NCBI GenBank assembly: GCA_015501585.1
Contig: JADNRY010000065.1
Location: 1 to 64,000, forward strand
DNA: 64,000 nucleotides
Origin: Rhodocollybia butyracea
Lineage: Eukaryota > Basidiomycota > Agaricomycetes > Agaricales > Omphalotaceae
Direction: 5' to 3'
The notes below the pieces were generated by a model that worked only from the letters and a program-made list of their open reading frames with translations, had not been told where the DNA came from and made no database searches. This document shows, one piece after another, positions 45,573 through 58,882 of the stretch (position 1 is its first letter; each line of letters opens with the position of its first letter). Made by a program: the position numbers and the translations under genes.

Positions 45573-46050
45573 TTCGAAACACAAAAAACCAAACAAGATA
45601 CAAAATGCTGAGAAAAGGCGACCGGCACCTGCGTAAATCCGTAAAAGAAGAATTGCACGGGCAAAAAAAAAGAGACGAAGACGGGAAGACCAGCGAGAAT
45701 ATACCTAAAAGACAAAAGAGAAGGAGGGATATATGAAATCGTGGGACGCCCAACACTGTATTACATTAGATGAGCCATAAATCAAAAAGGCCCCTAGCAA
45801 CTTGGCTATTGATCTTCTTACACCCATGATCTGTTTTGCTTGGCCTTTGCCTTGACAATCTCCTGGTTGTAGAACATCAACTTACAGCTTGTGAAAGGAA
45901 ATCACTGTCTATAGCTGTGGGCAAATTGCCACGGAAGGCATATACTACCTTATACTACTGCCAGAGGCCAGTGTTCAAAGCGCTGACCCTGGTTTCCAGG
46001 CTCACACCAGACTGATACAGTTTGGTGAATAACAAATTTACAACGCCAAT
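45573..46050. other. Intergenic, no gene seen
   Basis: Upstream region of the Pro/Ser-rich gene and 3' flank of LYS1, which lies on the same strand. Frames here are short and low in complexity. Confidence 0.45.
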
Positions 46051-47317
<1,267 letters not shown>

Positions 47318-48149
47318 AGTTCGCCTTTGTACAAGCAAGTAGAGTAGTTGTTTGCGAAGATAAAATTTACTCAATTACAATTTGCAGTGACTCGAAAATC
47401 ACGTGGGTTTATAGTCATGCGCGTCGCGTTCAAGTCGCGTTGCAACTTTACGCGTAAAATTTAAATGCCAAGTACTTGGAGTTACTGAAGATTAGAGATC
47501 GGGGTGAAAATGATTTAGTAGCGCCCATATGTCCTCAATCTAGCTCATAATGCCAGACTCGACGCAACTCAATTCAGCTGTTAAACTTAAAAGTTAAAGT
47601 GCGAACCAAGGTGTGGACTTCAGCAGTTAGTTGTCAATGGATCCCGGGATAAACGAAGTAAACAGCTTACCTTGAGATATACTCCTGCACCTCGTCTCCT
47701 AGAGTCGAGTGGGGCAAGTGGTGCACTGACCAAGCTTTCGAGCAGAGCAAATCTCTAGGCTGCAGATTGTACTCTGAATTCTACCAGCTGCAGGCGGTAT
47801 AGATCCTTACTGTCGTTATCGTATCACAAGGATTAGGTGCGCTGGACTAGCGCTGGACATATTATCGACGATGTGAAGAACAAGTCACTAGAAGTCACGG
47901 ACGACGTGAGTCACTGTAGGACTCCAGTAGCGGCTAGCCCAAATATGAGTTAAAGACCAAAAGACCTTACGAACTTACGTTCTCGGACACAAGCGTAATA
48001 ATTGCGCAGAGATTTTCGTTCATAGCTGAGGGAGCAAGAGAAAGACGGGCTGTTTACTAGGTTTAGTTGTAATGGAAGTGAAAGAAGGTTTCGGAATCGG
48101 ATATGTACATTTAGCCGCTCGTATTTTGATAAGCGCTTGACTTTACACG
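47318..48149. promoter_or_regulatory. Divergent intergenic region, LYS1 / TTC1-like gene
   Basis: 832 bp between divergent start codons, without any gene that I recognise. Both promoters must lie here. I see no clear Gcn4-type TGACTCA site close to LYS1. Confidence 0.45.
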
Positions 48150-49118
48150 ATGTCCACTGACATTAGTTTAGGCAACATCGAGGTAATCTCATACACTATT
48201 CCCTCAAGTATAAGCTGAAGCTCTTACAGGAATCCCTTAGATATGCAGATGAACTAAAGGGCCAAGGAAATGTCCATTTTAAAGCCGGAAACTGGGAAGA
48301 CGCGTTAGCTTCATATCGCGTTGCTCTAGGAACACTTCCGAAACGCAAGCCGATTCCAAAGCCAAAGCAAGATCTTCCAGAGGATGAACCGCTATCACAA
48401 GTGGGAAGCTCCTCAAAGGACAAAGTGGACCTGGATGTGAAGGAGGAGGAAGTACCGGTTGTGCTTACTGAGGAAGAAGTAAAGGCAGCTAAAGCTCGGG
48501 CAGTTTTGAATGCCAATATCGGGGCCTGTTATCTCAAGCTGGTTAGCGATTTCCTTTCTAACTAATACGCTAACTAAGATTTGCTGTAGTCCGAACACAA
48601 GGAAGTCGTGAATGCCTGCTCTGAAGGTCATATTGAATCTGGTATCGATTCATGTTCTGCGTTCTGAAAACAAATTTGTAGCTCTTCTTGATGATCCGCA
48701 TTATATCAAAGCGCTACAGCGACGTGCATCATCGAATGAGCAGCTGAATACATGGTCTTCACTAACCTCCGCACAAGAAGGTTCATGATTTTCTTCATCT
48801 GTGCTATTCATTCCTACAGCTCTTTGCAGACTATAATACCCTCCTTGACCTTCTACCGGAGTCCTCTAATGAGAAGAAAGAAATCCAGCGAACACTTCAA
48901 CGTTTGAAGCCTAGAGTAGAGGCAGCTCAGCAACAAGAAACGACAGAGATGCTTGACAAACTGAAAGGTATAGGGAATAACATCCTAGGTGGGTGAATAT
49001 TTGCCCATTTTATTTAACCTTTCTTATCTTTACGACAGGCAACTTTGGTCTATCGACCGACAACTTCAAGTTTGTTCCGAATGGCCAGGGTGGATACTCG
49101 ATGAATTTTAATCGATAA
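48150..49118 (+). CDS. TPR protein, TTC1-like co-chaperone
   Basis: Tetratricopeptide repeats are visible: YADELKGQGNVHFKAGNWED with ALASYRVALGTLP, then ARAVLNANIGACYLKLSEHK with EVVNACSEALL, then DPHYIKALQRRASSNEQL. An acidic Lys/Glu linker separates repeats 1 and 2. The C-terminus KGIGNNILGNFGLSTDNFKF with VPNGQGGYSMNFNR is typical of TTC1 orthologues, which bind Hsp70/Hsp90 and small GTPases. The first exon is just 11 codons (MSTDISLGNIE). Introns are GT-AG and the frame is clean. Confidence 0.87.
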
Positions 49119-49376
49119 TACAGCGCACTGCAATCTGATACTACTTTAAACGTACGTTAACGAGTGAAATCACTTTCGGCGAAGGACTCGGCTATTTTCC
49201 TGGCGCCGCTTTAGAGTATCATGCAATTGCCCAACGCTGTTGTAGATCCGTGAACCATTAAATACTCTGTCAGGATGTCCAACCGGGATAATTTGCTCCT
49301 CGCGGTAGTCTTACATAGTCTAATCGATAACGCGCATAGGGTTCCTGAATAGAGTGCGGTCCTTCCAGGGCCATAT

Positions 49377-50023
49377 CTAGAAAACAGAGACTTCAGAAGA
49401 TCGCAATAGAAATAGCGGAGAACAGCTAACCCTAGCGAAGAGTCGAGAACGGATTAGAGCCATCGGAACCGGTCCATACAGCCTCGAATCTCTGGAATAT
49501 GGCAGGTTATCACCACAAATCCATATATGACCTTTTGGCACTAGGACGTGCTCTGTCGAGGGTGATGTTTGACCAGTTGGGTCGACACAAACTACATCAC
49601 CCGGAAGTCCAATGACGCGCTTACAGACTATGGCTGTTGGATTAATTGGTGACCTTACAACAACAAGGTCTCCTCTGGCAAGTGAAGAAGGATTGAGGCG
49701 AAGACTAATGCGATCTTCAACTACAATTTCCCCATTTACAGCGAGTGTTGGAAGCATAGAAGGGCCCGACATCTAAAGTAGATTGTAAGGACCTTATCAA
49801 CTAGAAAAATCTGAAAGCGTACTAGTGACACGGTTCCAACATACTGTAGAAACAGATGAGTGGCGCACGCGATATTTACAACCTAAGTATAACATTTTAC
49901 TCGAATTCAGCAGACAAAATGTAGGCTACTCACCTTGAGTCCTGAAACTCCAAGCCTTTTTGCATTCTGAAGATTGCTTAGGTGTCTAGCTCGGCCTCTT
50001 ATCCATTCTAGAGCTTGCTTCAT
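49377..50023 (-). CDS. IMP1: Mitochondrial inner membrane protease subunit 1
   Basis: A type I signal peptidase (S26) that removes presequences in the mitochondrial intermembrane space. Three exons: MKQALEWIRGRARHLSNLQN, then VVNIACATHLFLQYVGTVSL (membrane anchor), then the catalytic part. The nucleophile Ser lies in MSGPSMLPTL and the general-base Lys in VCKRVIGLPGDVV; box E reads HIWICGDN with the conserved SRDSRLYGPVP. The C-terminus ends LLRSSEVSVF. The protein is about 180 residues, normal for Imp1. Confidence 0.92.
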
Positions 50024-50651
50024 GGACTGAGAGAAAGAGCTCGAGGTGCCGTGGACGGCCCGGTAAGCTTGTCTCTTTTAGGAAAGCGTGGCTGCACAAA
50101 ACTTCGTAATGCGATTTGACTCATGCTGATTTTTGTTGGTCACTTTATCAAGTGACCTCTAGTGTTAATAATGTTGTTATTGTGTAGCGGTTTGTGCGTC
50201 TCTGGGCACGTGCACTTTAGCCTCGTCCTGTCGGTTCGAACCGGGATGGTAGCTGTAGACATTTTTACCCTATTTTCATTTTTCACTACTTATGTTAAAC
50301 TCTTGTATCGAGTATAAGTACAGACATTTTCTCAAGGACATTTTGTCAATAGTACACTATTATGTGAGGAGCGTGACTTTCTCTTCAGTTCTTATCTAGT
50401 AGTTCAATCAACTTGTTGTATTAGAAGTGATATTATGGTTAGTGTGCATATAAAATGTTAGGCGAGGGTCTAAGGCATGTTCCTGCAGGGTTAGAATGAG
50501 GGTTAAGAATATCTAACCAGGCTAGAGGCCTGCAAATAACGCAGAGAACAGAGAATAGCAGATGACTAAATGATATTACGCGCTCGCATTACGCATTGCG
50601 CATTACGAAGTTTTGTGCGGGCGTGGATTGCCTCTCTTTACTCAGACTGTC
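50024..50651. promoter_or_regulatory. Divergent intergenic region, IMP1 / ELP4
   Basis: 628 bp with no gene that I recognise. Direct repeats of GCGCATTACG-like sequence (CGCATTACGCATTGCGCATTACG, about 50583-50605) lie just upstream of ELP4. A GGTTCGAACC palindrome lies near 50230. Confidence 0.45.
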
Positions 50652-52163
50652 ATGTCGTCGTTCAAACGAAAAACAACCTCAAAAACTCAGGTCTTACCTG
50701 GTACCCGACCGTCTCCTGGTTCAATATCAACGACAATCACATCTACCGGAATTCCGTCTCTGGACGACATCCTTGGAGGCGGTTTGCCATTGACCTGTTC
50801 TCTTGTCGTTGCTGCACCAGATCCACATTCATCTTACGGAGAACTGGTACAAAAAACTTTTCTATCACAAGGCTTGGCCTGCAAACAGGATGTATTTGTT
50901 GTAGGCGGAGACCAAGACGCGCTAGATTGGGTGAAGGGATGCATGTGGTTCCGTGACTCGTCGTCTGCCCTGGATGAAGTAGGAGATGATCAGAAACTAG
51001 CAGACGAAGACCAGAAAATGAAAATTGCTTGGAGATACGAACAAATGAAGCAATTCCAGACTACTGTTGGATCGGCATCGTATGTAAGTTTGCTTCGATA
51101 TGCTGGCCTCTGAATGGCTTAACGTGTTTCCCAGGACGTCTGAAGACTTTTGCCGGACGTTTGAGCTCACCACACGTATACCTGCATCTACTGTCGAAAA
51201 TGCTCTGCAGTCCAGCCAGCTAATCACCTGCGACCTTGCTGCCGACTCAACATCCGTAGCAACGCCGAGAGTGATTACTAGCATCGAAGAGCTTTTGTCA
51301 CGCCGTTTGTCCAAGGCCCCGCTGCGGATATGTATACCTGGTCTTGGATCGTCCGCTTGGGGTGATTTGTGCGGCCAAGTATGTCAAAACTTTACTTATG
51401 CGTGTATTCCAAAACTCAGACAATCTCCAGGATATTCTGCGATTTCTATATCGTCTGCGCTCGCTTCTTCGACAGAATCCTCTAACCTGCGCGTCTATCA
51501 GCCTCGATCCGCATATCTCGTCGGAAGCATGGGGCGGTCCAGGCTGGATACAGAGGCTTGGTTGGATGTGCGATGGAATGATAACTTTGGATGCATTTAC
51601 TAGTGAATATTTCTTGTTTTATTTCATTTCCCTTACGCTAATATCAGCTGTTTCCAGCTAACCCCTCTCTTTCAAACCTCTTCCCTTCTTACCACGGCAT
51701 GGTTCATATCCATACTCTTCCATCTCCGCACACGCTCCTACCACCAAGCGATCGTTTTTCGAACTTAAGGGGCCTTTCAGCCTCTACAACCGAAGGTGGA
51801 AGCAGTAGTGGAGAGAATAATCTTGCCTTCAAATGTACACGGAAACGCCTGATCTTCGAAACGATGCATCTAGATGTCGAGGGTGGAGTAGGGGAACGAA
51901 GAACCACCCCGGCACCTACCGCAGGCATTCTTGACACCGACCAAGTTTCACGTCTTCAGTCCGAATCCTTACCTGTGCCCGCATCCAAAGCGGCCCTTGC
52001 TTCTGTCCAAGTCGAAATCGAGTTAGATCCGGTATCCACTTCTACAGCAAAGGTGCCTTCATATAACGATGTTACTGCCATTGAAGTCACTCATACGCCA
52101 AAGAAGAAACCCAAGAAAACAGTCGCTTTTCGGTCGGATCGTCCTGATTTATATGATTTTTAA
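50652..52163 (+). CDS. ELP4: Elongator complex protein 4
   Basis: A RecA-like subunit of the Elp456 ring in Elongator, which modifies wobble uridines of tRNA. Landmarks are STGIPSLDDILGGGLPLTCS (degenerate P-loop region), GDQDALDWVKGCMWFR, DQKMKIAWRYEQMKQFQTTV, then FCRTFELTTRIPASTVENAL, ILRFLYRLRSLLRQNPLTCA, HISSEAWGGPGWIQRLGWMC, then GMVHIHTLPSPHTLLPPSDR and the well-kept ENNLAFKCTRKRLIFETMHL with DVEGGVGERRTTP. An apparent frame conflict near 51360 is solved by an intron with donor GTGATT, giving SSAWDNLQDILRF. The C-terminus is polar and ends DRPDLYDF. Confidence 0.92.
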
Positions 52164-53894
52164 CGCATTATCATACGCCGAAATACACAGATATCGAATG
52201 ATTGAAATCGTACAGTGGATTCATTGCAAGAACCTCGTGCGAGAGTTGAGTTTGGCTCATCGACCTCTCCGCAACTTTCTAACGCGGTGCACATGGCTGA
52301 TCGGCGTCGCGTAAACCCTGGTGCCTATGTACCTAGGCGCGAAGCATGAACTTTTTTAGTCAAGGAACCTCAAGGAACCCCAAAAACATCCTTATCGGAA
52401 TTTCTTTTTCATCTGGTCACATATATCTTTGTGACACCCGAATTTGGTACATCGGTTTGAGGGGTTCAACCGTTTTAACTCTGCGACAAGACGTTTTACC
52501 CCCTGAGGGACTGAACCCTCAGACGTTCCAATGGCCTCAAACCAACTTCAAACCGGTTGATTGGCCGATGGGTCAGGAAATTGTATGATCCCCATATCCA
52601 TAATCGTTCCTTGTTTCGAATTTCAAGGCCCTGTACGGTAGCATCTGGTAGCATACATACACCAGAGAGAAGTACTTTGTGTGTGTGTATATTATTGAAT
52701 GATCGTTGCCTCTCTACTGCGTGATTTCTCACATTTTAGTGGACCGTAGTGACCGGCACGGCAGAAATATGTCATTGTGGGAAACGTGGACAGAGAACTA
52801 CAGTTGACTCTGTTGAGCACAAAATCCATATAGCGAGTTCTTTTTTTCTGCCGGAGTTTTTGCTCCAGTTATCCTCACATTTCATCAGGGCCTATGGTCA
52901 GTCTGAGGGCAAAGATACTAGTATCTATCCAGTTCAATCTCCCGCCATGGTGATGCAACTCTAGTGCACAAGCTGGCTAGCTCCTTGTGGTACCTGGCAC
53001 GTCATGGTATGTCAGTCAAGTCCAAAGTCGCGATTGTCCAGGATGTCCAAAAGTTAAGTAAGGCCCGCGGGTATGCTCAGTAATCTTGTCAGCAATTGCG
53101 TCTTTTAAGTCTGCGAAGGTTGTACTCCCTGAGGAAGGTCTCGAAATCGCTCACCAACCAGATGCACCTCCATTCATGGTCCATACACGCTATCGCGAGT
53201 AAATCAGTAGGGAAATGGGGTCTTCGCAATTTTATTGATTCAGGAACTTCTAGGGGGCGTAAATATTACCCCAAAAGAAAATATCCCTCTCTTTTTGCTC
53301 ATGATGGGGTTTACAATGACCGCAGCGTAACTCAGGACCTCCTTGAAGTGGTTGACTTGGGCAGTTATTCTGGAGCATGCCGTTCTAAATCCGTTACAGA
53401 TCCGCTATTAGGAAGTTATCAACGGGAAGGTACTGTACAGTTGTGTTACTAAGGTATCGTCCGGGAGCAGAGACAGAAAACTCAAAGAAAACTACCAAGT
53501 TGTCGAAATTCTATGACCATTGCTATCGATGCTTGTGAGGTTGCGATAGCGTAGCTTTCTGGGAGTGGGGTTCAACTACACATCATAGTAAGTTGCAATT
53601 GGTTGTTGTACGGATAGATGAAGATCTGTATGCATCATAAGTGTGTACGATGTATATGTTCAATAAATGAAAATTGCGGTCCAGGAAAGGGTATATGAGG
53701 AGCGCCGTTATGGAAGTCCGCAAACTGAGGAAAAGTGGGAATTTAATGTGGAGAAGTTATTCAGTGGTTGCGGTGCTTTGTAAAAGACGAGTTTCAGAGA
53801 TGTTTAGAAGTCAAAGTCCAAGTTGATCGCGATCAATTATTTATTATTGCCATCATGTGTGACAAAATTCTGTCACTCTTTACCTCTCTCGTCC
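52164..53894. other. Long intergenic region, no gene recognised
   Basis: 1.7 kb with only short frames. The largest, about 118 codons on the plus strand from 53096, has no recognisable domain and no clear start context. It may be a decayed gene or element; nothing in it supports a call. The last part must carry the promoter of the RhoGEF gene. Confidence 0.45.
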
Positions 53895-56800
53895 ATGGCG
53901 TTGGAATCCTCGTGGGCGCTTTCAGACGAAGGAAGCCAAGGTTTGTAGTGTATTTATCAATTTTCATGTTGACCTCTTACCCCCAAGACCAATTTTCAGA
54001 ACCTTTTCGAGGAGCCAGACCACGGACATCTCTACTTCGGTCTGCATCAGCTGGCGCACCGTTATTTCGCTCAGACTCGCTTCGTTCACGTTCCTTTTCT
54101 CGCCCATCTAAATCTATGCATACACAGCTACCTGACCCGTCGACTTATCCAGACCCATATCCTTCGCATAACCTTCCTTATTCCTCGCCAGATTCCTCGA
54201 CAGCCTCAACCCGCTCTTCGGCGTATACTAGCTTTGGTGGCACAATAAACGACCTCGCTCATGTCCACGTACCAGAGTCAGACGACAATCTTGTCGGTCT
54301 TGGAATAACCTCAGACTCGGTAGTCCAGCTCCTGAGTGGAGATACAGCACCTAGTCAGTCTCGTGCCCCGATAGACCAAGCACGCTGGTCGGAACTTTAC
54401 TCCTCAGGTGCTCGCTCGCGTTCTTCGTCAGTACTCAAGGAACAATCCAGCTATGACATGAGCTGGAGCACAGTCGATGAACGTGATGAACAGGGCCTCA
54501 GTGAAGATGAGACGGATGACGATCATCTTCTCACTGAGGATGATCTTGATGAGGAACTAGCTGAAGAAGAACGGACCGCAGCTGTCATTGTCGCCGAAGA
54601 AGGGCGAGGCTTGATTGTCCAGGCAAATAACACGTCTGTACTCCATTTACCAGTCCAGTCTGGTATGTATCTTCATTTTTAAACCGAGTGTCTCCTTATT
54701 TTTTCTCAGGAACTACGCATCTTCTAATCGGCTCGTCGACTACTCCAAACGCGATGCCATCTTTCCTTACCAATACCATCCCTCAGATATCCATCTCGCT
54801 CCTTGCCCTCGATATCTCCGCCAATTTTCTTGGCGCATTACCTCCTGTCCTTGCTCTCTGCCACAGTTTAGAAGAGCTTAATATTGCTTCTAATCCTCTT
54901 AGGGTCCTCCCTGTATTTCTGGCCGACCTGACTAACCTTCGGGTCCTCATCGCGGATGCGACTGGAATCGCAACTTTACCTGACCCCCTTGCCGATCTAG
55001 ACAAACTCCACACGATTAGCGTCCGACGAAATAAGATGCACGCGCTGCCAAGTTGGCTCTGTCTCCTGCCCGCTTTACAGGCACTCTATGTGGACGGAAA
55101 TCCTTTCCAAGGTCCCTGGAAAGCTCTCGTCGAACCATTACTAGCGAAAATACCGACGACCCCAGTATACCCACCCTCCACACCAAGCTTTCCCCTCCAA
55201 TCTGCTGGGGCTCAGAGCTCGTTTGACAATTCCGAAACTGATCCGGATGAACTAAGTGATCCTCCCAGTTCCCAACTTGATAGTCGATTTGTTCCGCAAG
55301 GAGATGATTTGGAGGACCATACTATTACCCCAGATAGGGCGCCACTTTTATCCAAACGGATGCCTTCCGAGGCCGAAAGCGTTCAGTCACAAAACAGCGG
55401 TTCTTCGCCTGCTTTATCGCCGGCGGCACAGCAACTTCTTCCGCGGCCACTTACTCGGACTCGCACTACACCCAATCGGTCATACTCCCGAGGTAGCAAA
55501 AGCCCGACTTCGCCCCCTAATGTATTAACCAGCCCTCAACTCTCGAAAAATGACTCTCAACTCTCTGAAGATTCCGGATATTTCGGTGACCGCGAACTTC
55601 GAAAAATGAAAAGTGCAGGGGACCTCAGAAGAGGCAAGTCCGTAGCCGCAGTTTCGGACTTCTCACCCCCAGCACGGCCTACGCTTTCACATTATGCTAC
55701 TACATCCCATTCTAGCTCAAACCTGTTGGCCATGGGTTCCCCAAGGCCTGATGGCAGCGATCAGTTTGAAAGCCCGGGTATGTCGAAGCGTTTTGCAAGT
55801 TTGGGAGTGTCTTCCACTCTTGGAAACACGGATGCGGTACCACGCCCCAACAAGACCTCCCGTCCTGCTCTCACCAACTCTATATGGGATAATATCTCAG
55901 AAACGGATGATTCTGAAGCAGGGTCACCTTCACGACTCTCTCGTGCTGGTCCGAACGCTCGTAGCTCTCCTCCTTCAAAGTCTTCAGGATCTAATATCAA
56001 TGGCTATGGCGATAACACGGCTACCGTTCGAGCCGGAAAAGATGGAAAGGAGAAGGGCAGTCGGTGGGGATTCCTCAAGAAGATGTCGATGGGCAAGATG
56101 AAACCTGATACTCATCCCCCATCGAGGAATGGATCGATGGGTTCCAATTCGGTGAATAACAGCTCCAGACCCCAATTACGACATGGCCCTGGCTCTCTTG
56201 GGAGCCCACCCGTTTCCCCGCAGATCGACATGAGGATCTCAACGACTGGTACGCTGGACGTCATCACAAATCATGTTCCATCTGTGGTGACATCGGAAGT
56301 CGAACGTGTTGAGGAGGAGGACGAACTTCCTCCGCCAATTTCTCAAAACCCATCTATGGACAGGTTGAAGATATCTTCCCAGACTCAGAATATAGTTGAC
56401 ACTTCGAGGACCTCATCCCCGTCCCTTCTTCCGCCTCCCTCGCCAACTCCTAGAGCAGGCCGGAGACGTAGCTTTTTACCAATCGACATTGATGGACTCG
56501 TTTCTTTAAATATACCCATACCCGACAACTCTCATTTTGTGCCTAGTGTTACCGCGACTAATGGGGAGGATGCGCCTGATAACGAAAACAATTCCAGCAG
56601 ACTAGAAGAGGACAAGAGGGAGCCGACACCTAGCCAGCACATGTACACTCCCGACCACGAGTCGTATGTGAGGAAAGAAGAAGAGCGTGTACGAGAGAGC
56701 TATACTCGGGCCCTACGGAGTGTTATGGCTTATCTCAAGGATATGAATGATTTGGGGCTTTCGCACAATGGAAGTACTGCCGCTCTAAATGCTGATGGTA

Positions 56801-58556
56801 CTCGATCGAGGAGGCCTACGATAGCTCTAGACGTCCCTCATGGGACTCGAGAGGTTTCGATGGCTTTGAGTGGTACTACAGCGGTCTCAAGCTCCGAGGG
56901 CCTCAGAACTCTGAGTGTCGCTAGTACTGGATCTAACGAGGAAAGGAAAATCAAAGACGACAAGTCAAAAAGGTCATTTGTTGCGAAAGAAATTTTGAAG
57001 TAAGCGTACCAGATATCGTTTTTAGAGTTGCTTTCTGACTGCGTTCTACAGAACGGAGCGAACCTACGTCAAAGGACTACAAGAACTGATGGACATCTAT
57101 ATCAAACCTGCATGCACCAATGTCACCGTTCTTAGTGGCGTAGGCTCCAGTAAAGAAACTATCGTGCCGTTTGCTGAGCGTAGGATTGTCTTTGGTTCAA
57201 TTGACGCCCTCATCTCGTTCCACAAAGAGAGCTTCCTGCCATCTTTGGAAAAAGCTGTGGCACCTCTAATGAAAGCGGATGCGGACAAGAAAGACACTGA
57301 TGGCCAGATGTCATTGGCCGTCGCGTCCTCGGTTGGTGATATCTTTTGGAAGTATGCTGCGTTTATGAGAATGTATTCGACATATATAAAGTTTGTGTTC
57401 CATCATCTTCTGCTTCATCTTTTCCTGGCTTACCTTTCTGCAGTAATTTTGATAGCGCAGTTCAACGAGTGAAGTACTGGTCGACTTCCTCGTCAAATAA
57501 TACCCTTTCTCCCTCATCAAGTAGCGTTCAGCTAGCAAGCATGGGCTTGACAGCAGCTGCCATGTCGAATCCCAATGCAGCTTCCGATGCTGCGGCAAAC
57601 GGTGCCCTAAATCTTTCCAGCAGCCAGCGAAAGCGGATACGGCAATACCTCAAGCGATGCCGGCTCAATCCTCAGCATTCACAGCTCAATCTCGAAGGCT
57701 ATCTATTGCTGCCTATCCAGCGGATACCAAGATATCGCCTATTGGTACGCCTTGATGTTTGCATTTCACTTTGCTTATTAAGAATTTCTGTATATTTCAT
57801 AGCTTGGAGAACTTCGTCAGAGCACACCGTTACCGTATGACTATATGGAAGACCAACTAGACCGTGCTCTTAATGAGATCTCACTACTAGCCAACAACAT
57901 GAACGAAGGCAAGCGTGAGGCTGAAGCACGGCGCAAGCTTGTCACATGGCAAACTCGGATTAGAGGAAAGTTTCCGAGCCCGCTAGTGCAACCGCATCGG
58001 TGAGTAGCGAAACTCCCAGCTTAAGCCGACGAACTGACGCTGAAATTGGCAGTCGACTTATCATGGACGGACCTCTTATGCTCACAAGGGTTGTCCGGAA
58101 AGCCATTGTTAGTTTTGAAGCCATCAATGCTCAAGGAGACGCTTGCACCGTCGATGTTGATTGTCTTGCGCCCGAGTTGACGCCAAGGCAGCTTATTGGG
58201 ATTCTTTGCAATGATCTTCTGGTGTTGTGCAGAGATCCTACTGAAGGGCGCGATCCCAACGTTCCAGTTGACTTGTGGGCGGTTCTCAGGATGCAAACCT
58301 TGCCCCAACCAGCTAGCATTGTCCATGGGAATGGTATGTATCTACGCGGGTTGCCGTTGCATATTATTGATATGTTGCTTTACAGCTTTGCGCTTGGTGG
58401 ATAATAAGGCCATTTTGTACTTTGATGCTCCATCTGCATCGGACGCACTGAATTGGTACCGAGGTGAATTGAGGTTTTTTTTGTGAACTTTATCGGACTA
58501 TTGCTGAAACTTTGTTCTCAGCAATCAACCTGCATATTCCGGCATCAAAAACATAA
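53895..58556 (+). CDS. LRR-RhoGEF-PH protein (Rho guanine-nucleotide exchange factor)
   Basis: The start MALESSWALSDEGSQ joins over a short intron to EPFRGARPRTSLLRSAS. After an acidic Ser-rich region come five leucine-rich repeats (LLALDISANFLGALPPVLAL, CHSLEELNIASNPLRVLPVF, TNLRVLIADATGIATLPDPL, LHTISVRRNKMHALPSWLCL, PALQALYVDGNPF). About 500 residues of Ser/Pro-rich disorder follow. The DH domain is RSFVAKEILK joined to TERTYVKGLQELMDIYIKP (CR1), then the CR3 helix NLEGYLLLPIQRIPRYRLL, LALLANNMNE-type helix and a PH domain starting RLIMDGPLMLTRVV and ending DALNWYRAINLHIPASKT. It should activate a Rho or Cdc42 GTPase at the cortex; which one is unknown. The protein is more than 1,300 residues. 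Confidence 0.87.
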
Positions 58557-58882
58557 ACCCTTGTTCAAATCGCTTTCTACGTCTCTCATTTTGCATAGCT
58601 TTCCATCATAGATCTGCTGGTTTCTGGTTTTCCCCTGCAATGTACCGCACTCATTCATTAATCTACGGTTTTATAGCTGCTTATCGTGCTTGTAAAATAA
58701 AATTATCTTCTGAACATGTACATAGCTTGTGCTTGATCTGTGTCATCGTGTCATCGCCTTTCTCGTGAATAATTTTATGGCGCTCAAGAACGCAATTTGG
58801 TAGCAAAAACAATTACACAAATGTAAAGCTATGTAAGCAAGAACTTGATAAAGTAAAGATGGTCATATATGTATAAGGGTTT
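58557..58882. other. Intergenic between convergent genes
   Basis: 326 bp of A/T-rich 3' flanks from the RhoGEF gene and the permease; no gene seen. Confidence 0.45.

Noticed and set aside
45103..45636. 177-codon plus-strand frame
   Set aside because: It is antisense to the Pro/Ser-rich gene at 44349-45572 and arises from its codon bias.
50228..50250. Possible tRNA T-arm (GGTTCGAACC)
   Set aside because: The flanking bases do not form a T-stem, and no acceptor or anticodon arm could be drawn around it. I found no tRNA or rRNA gene in the window.
51355..51420. Frame break in ELP4
   Set aside because: An intron starting GTGATT and ending AACTCAG joins SSAW to DNLQDILRF in frame.
53096..53452. 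118-codon plus-strand frame in the long gap before the RhoGEF gene
   Set aside because: No homology recognised, no convincing start, and the surrounding region is free of other coding signs.
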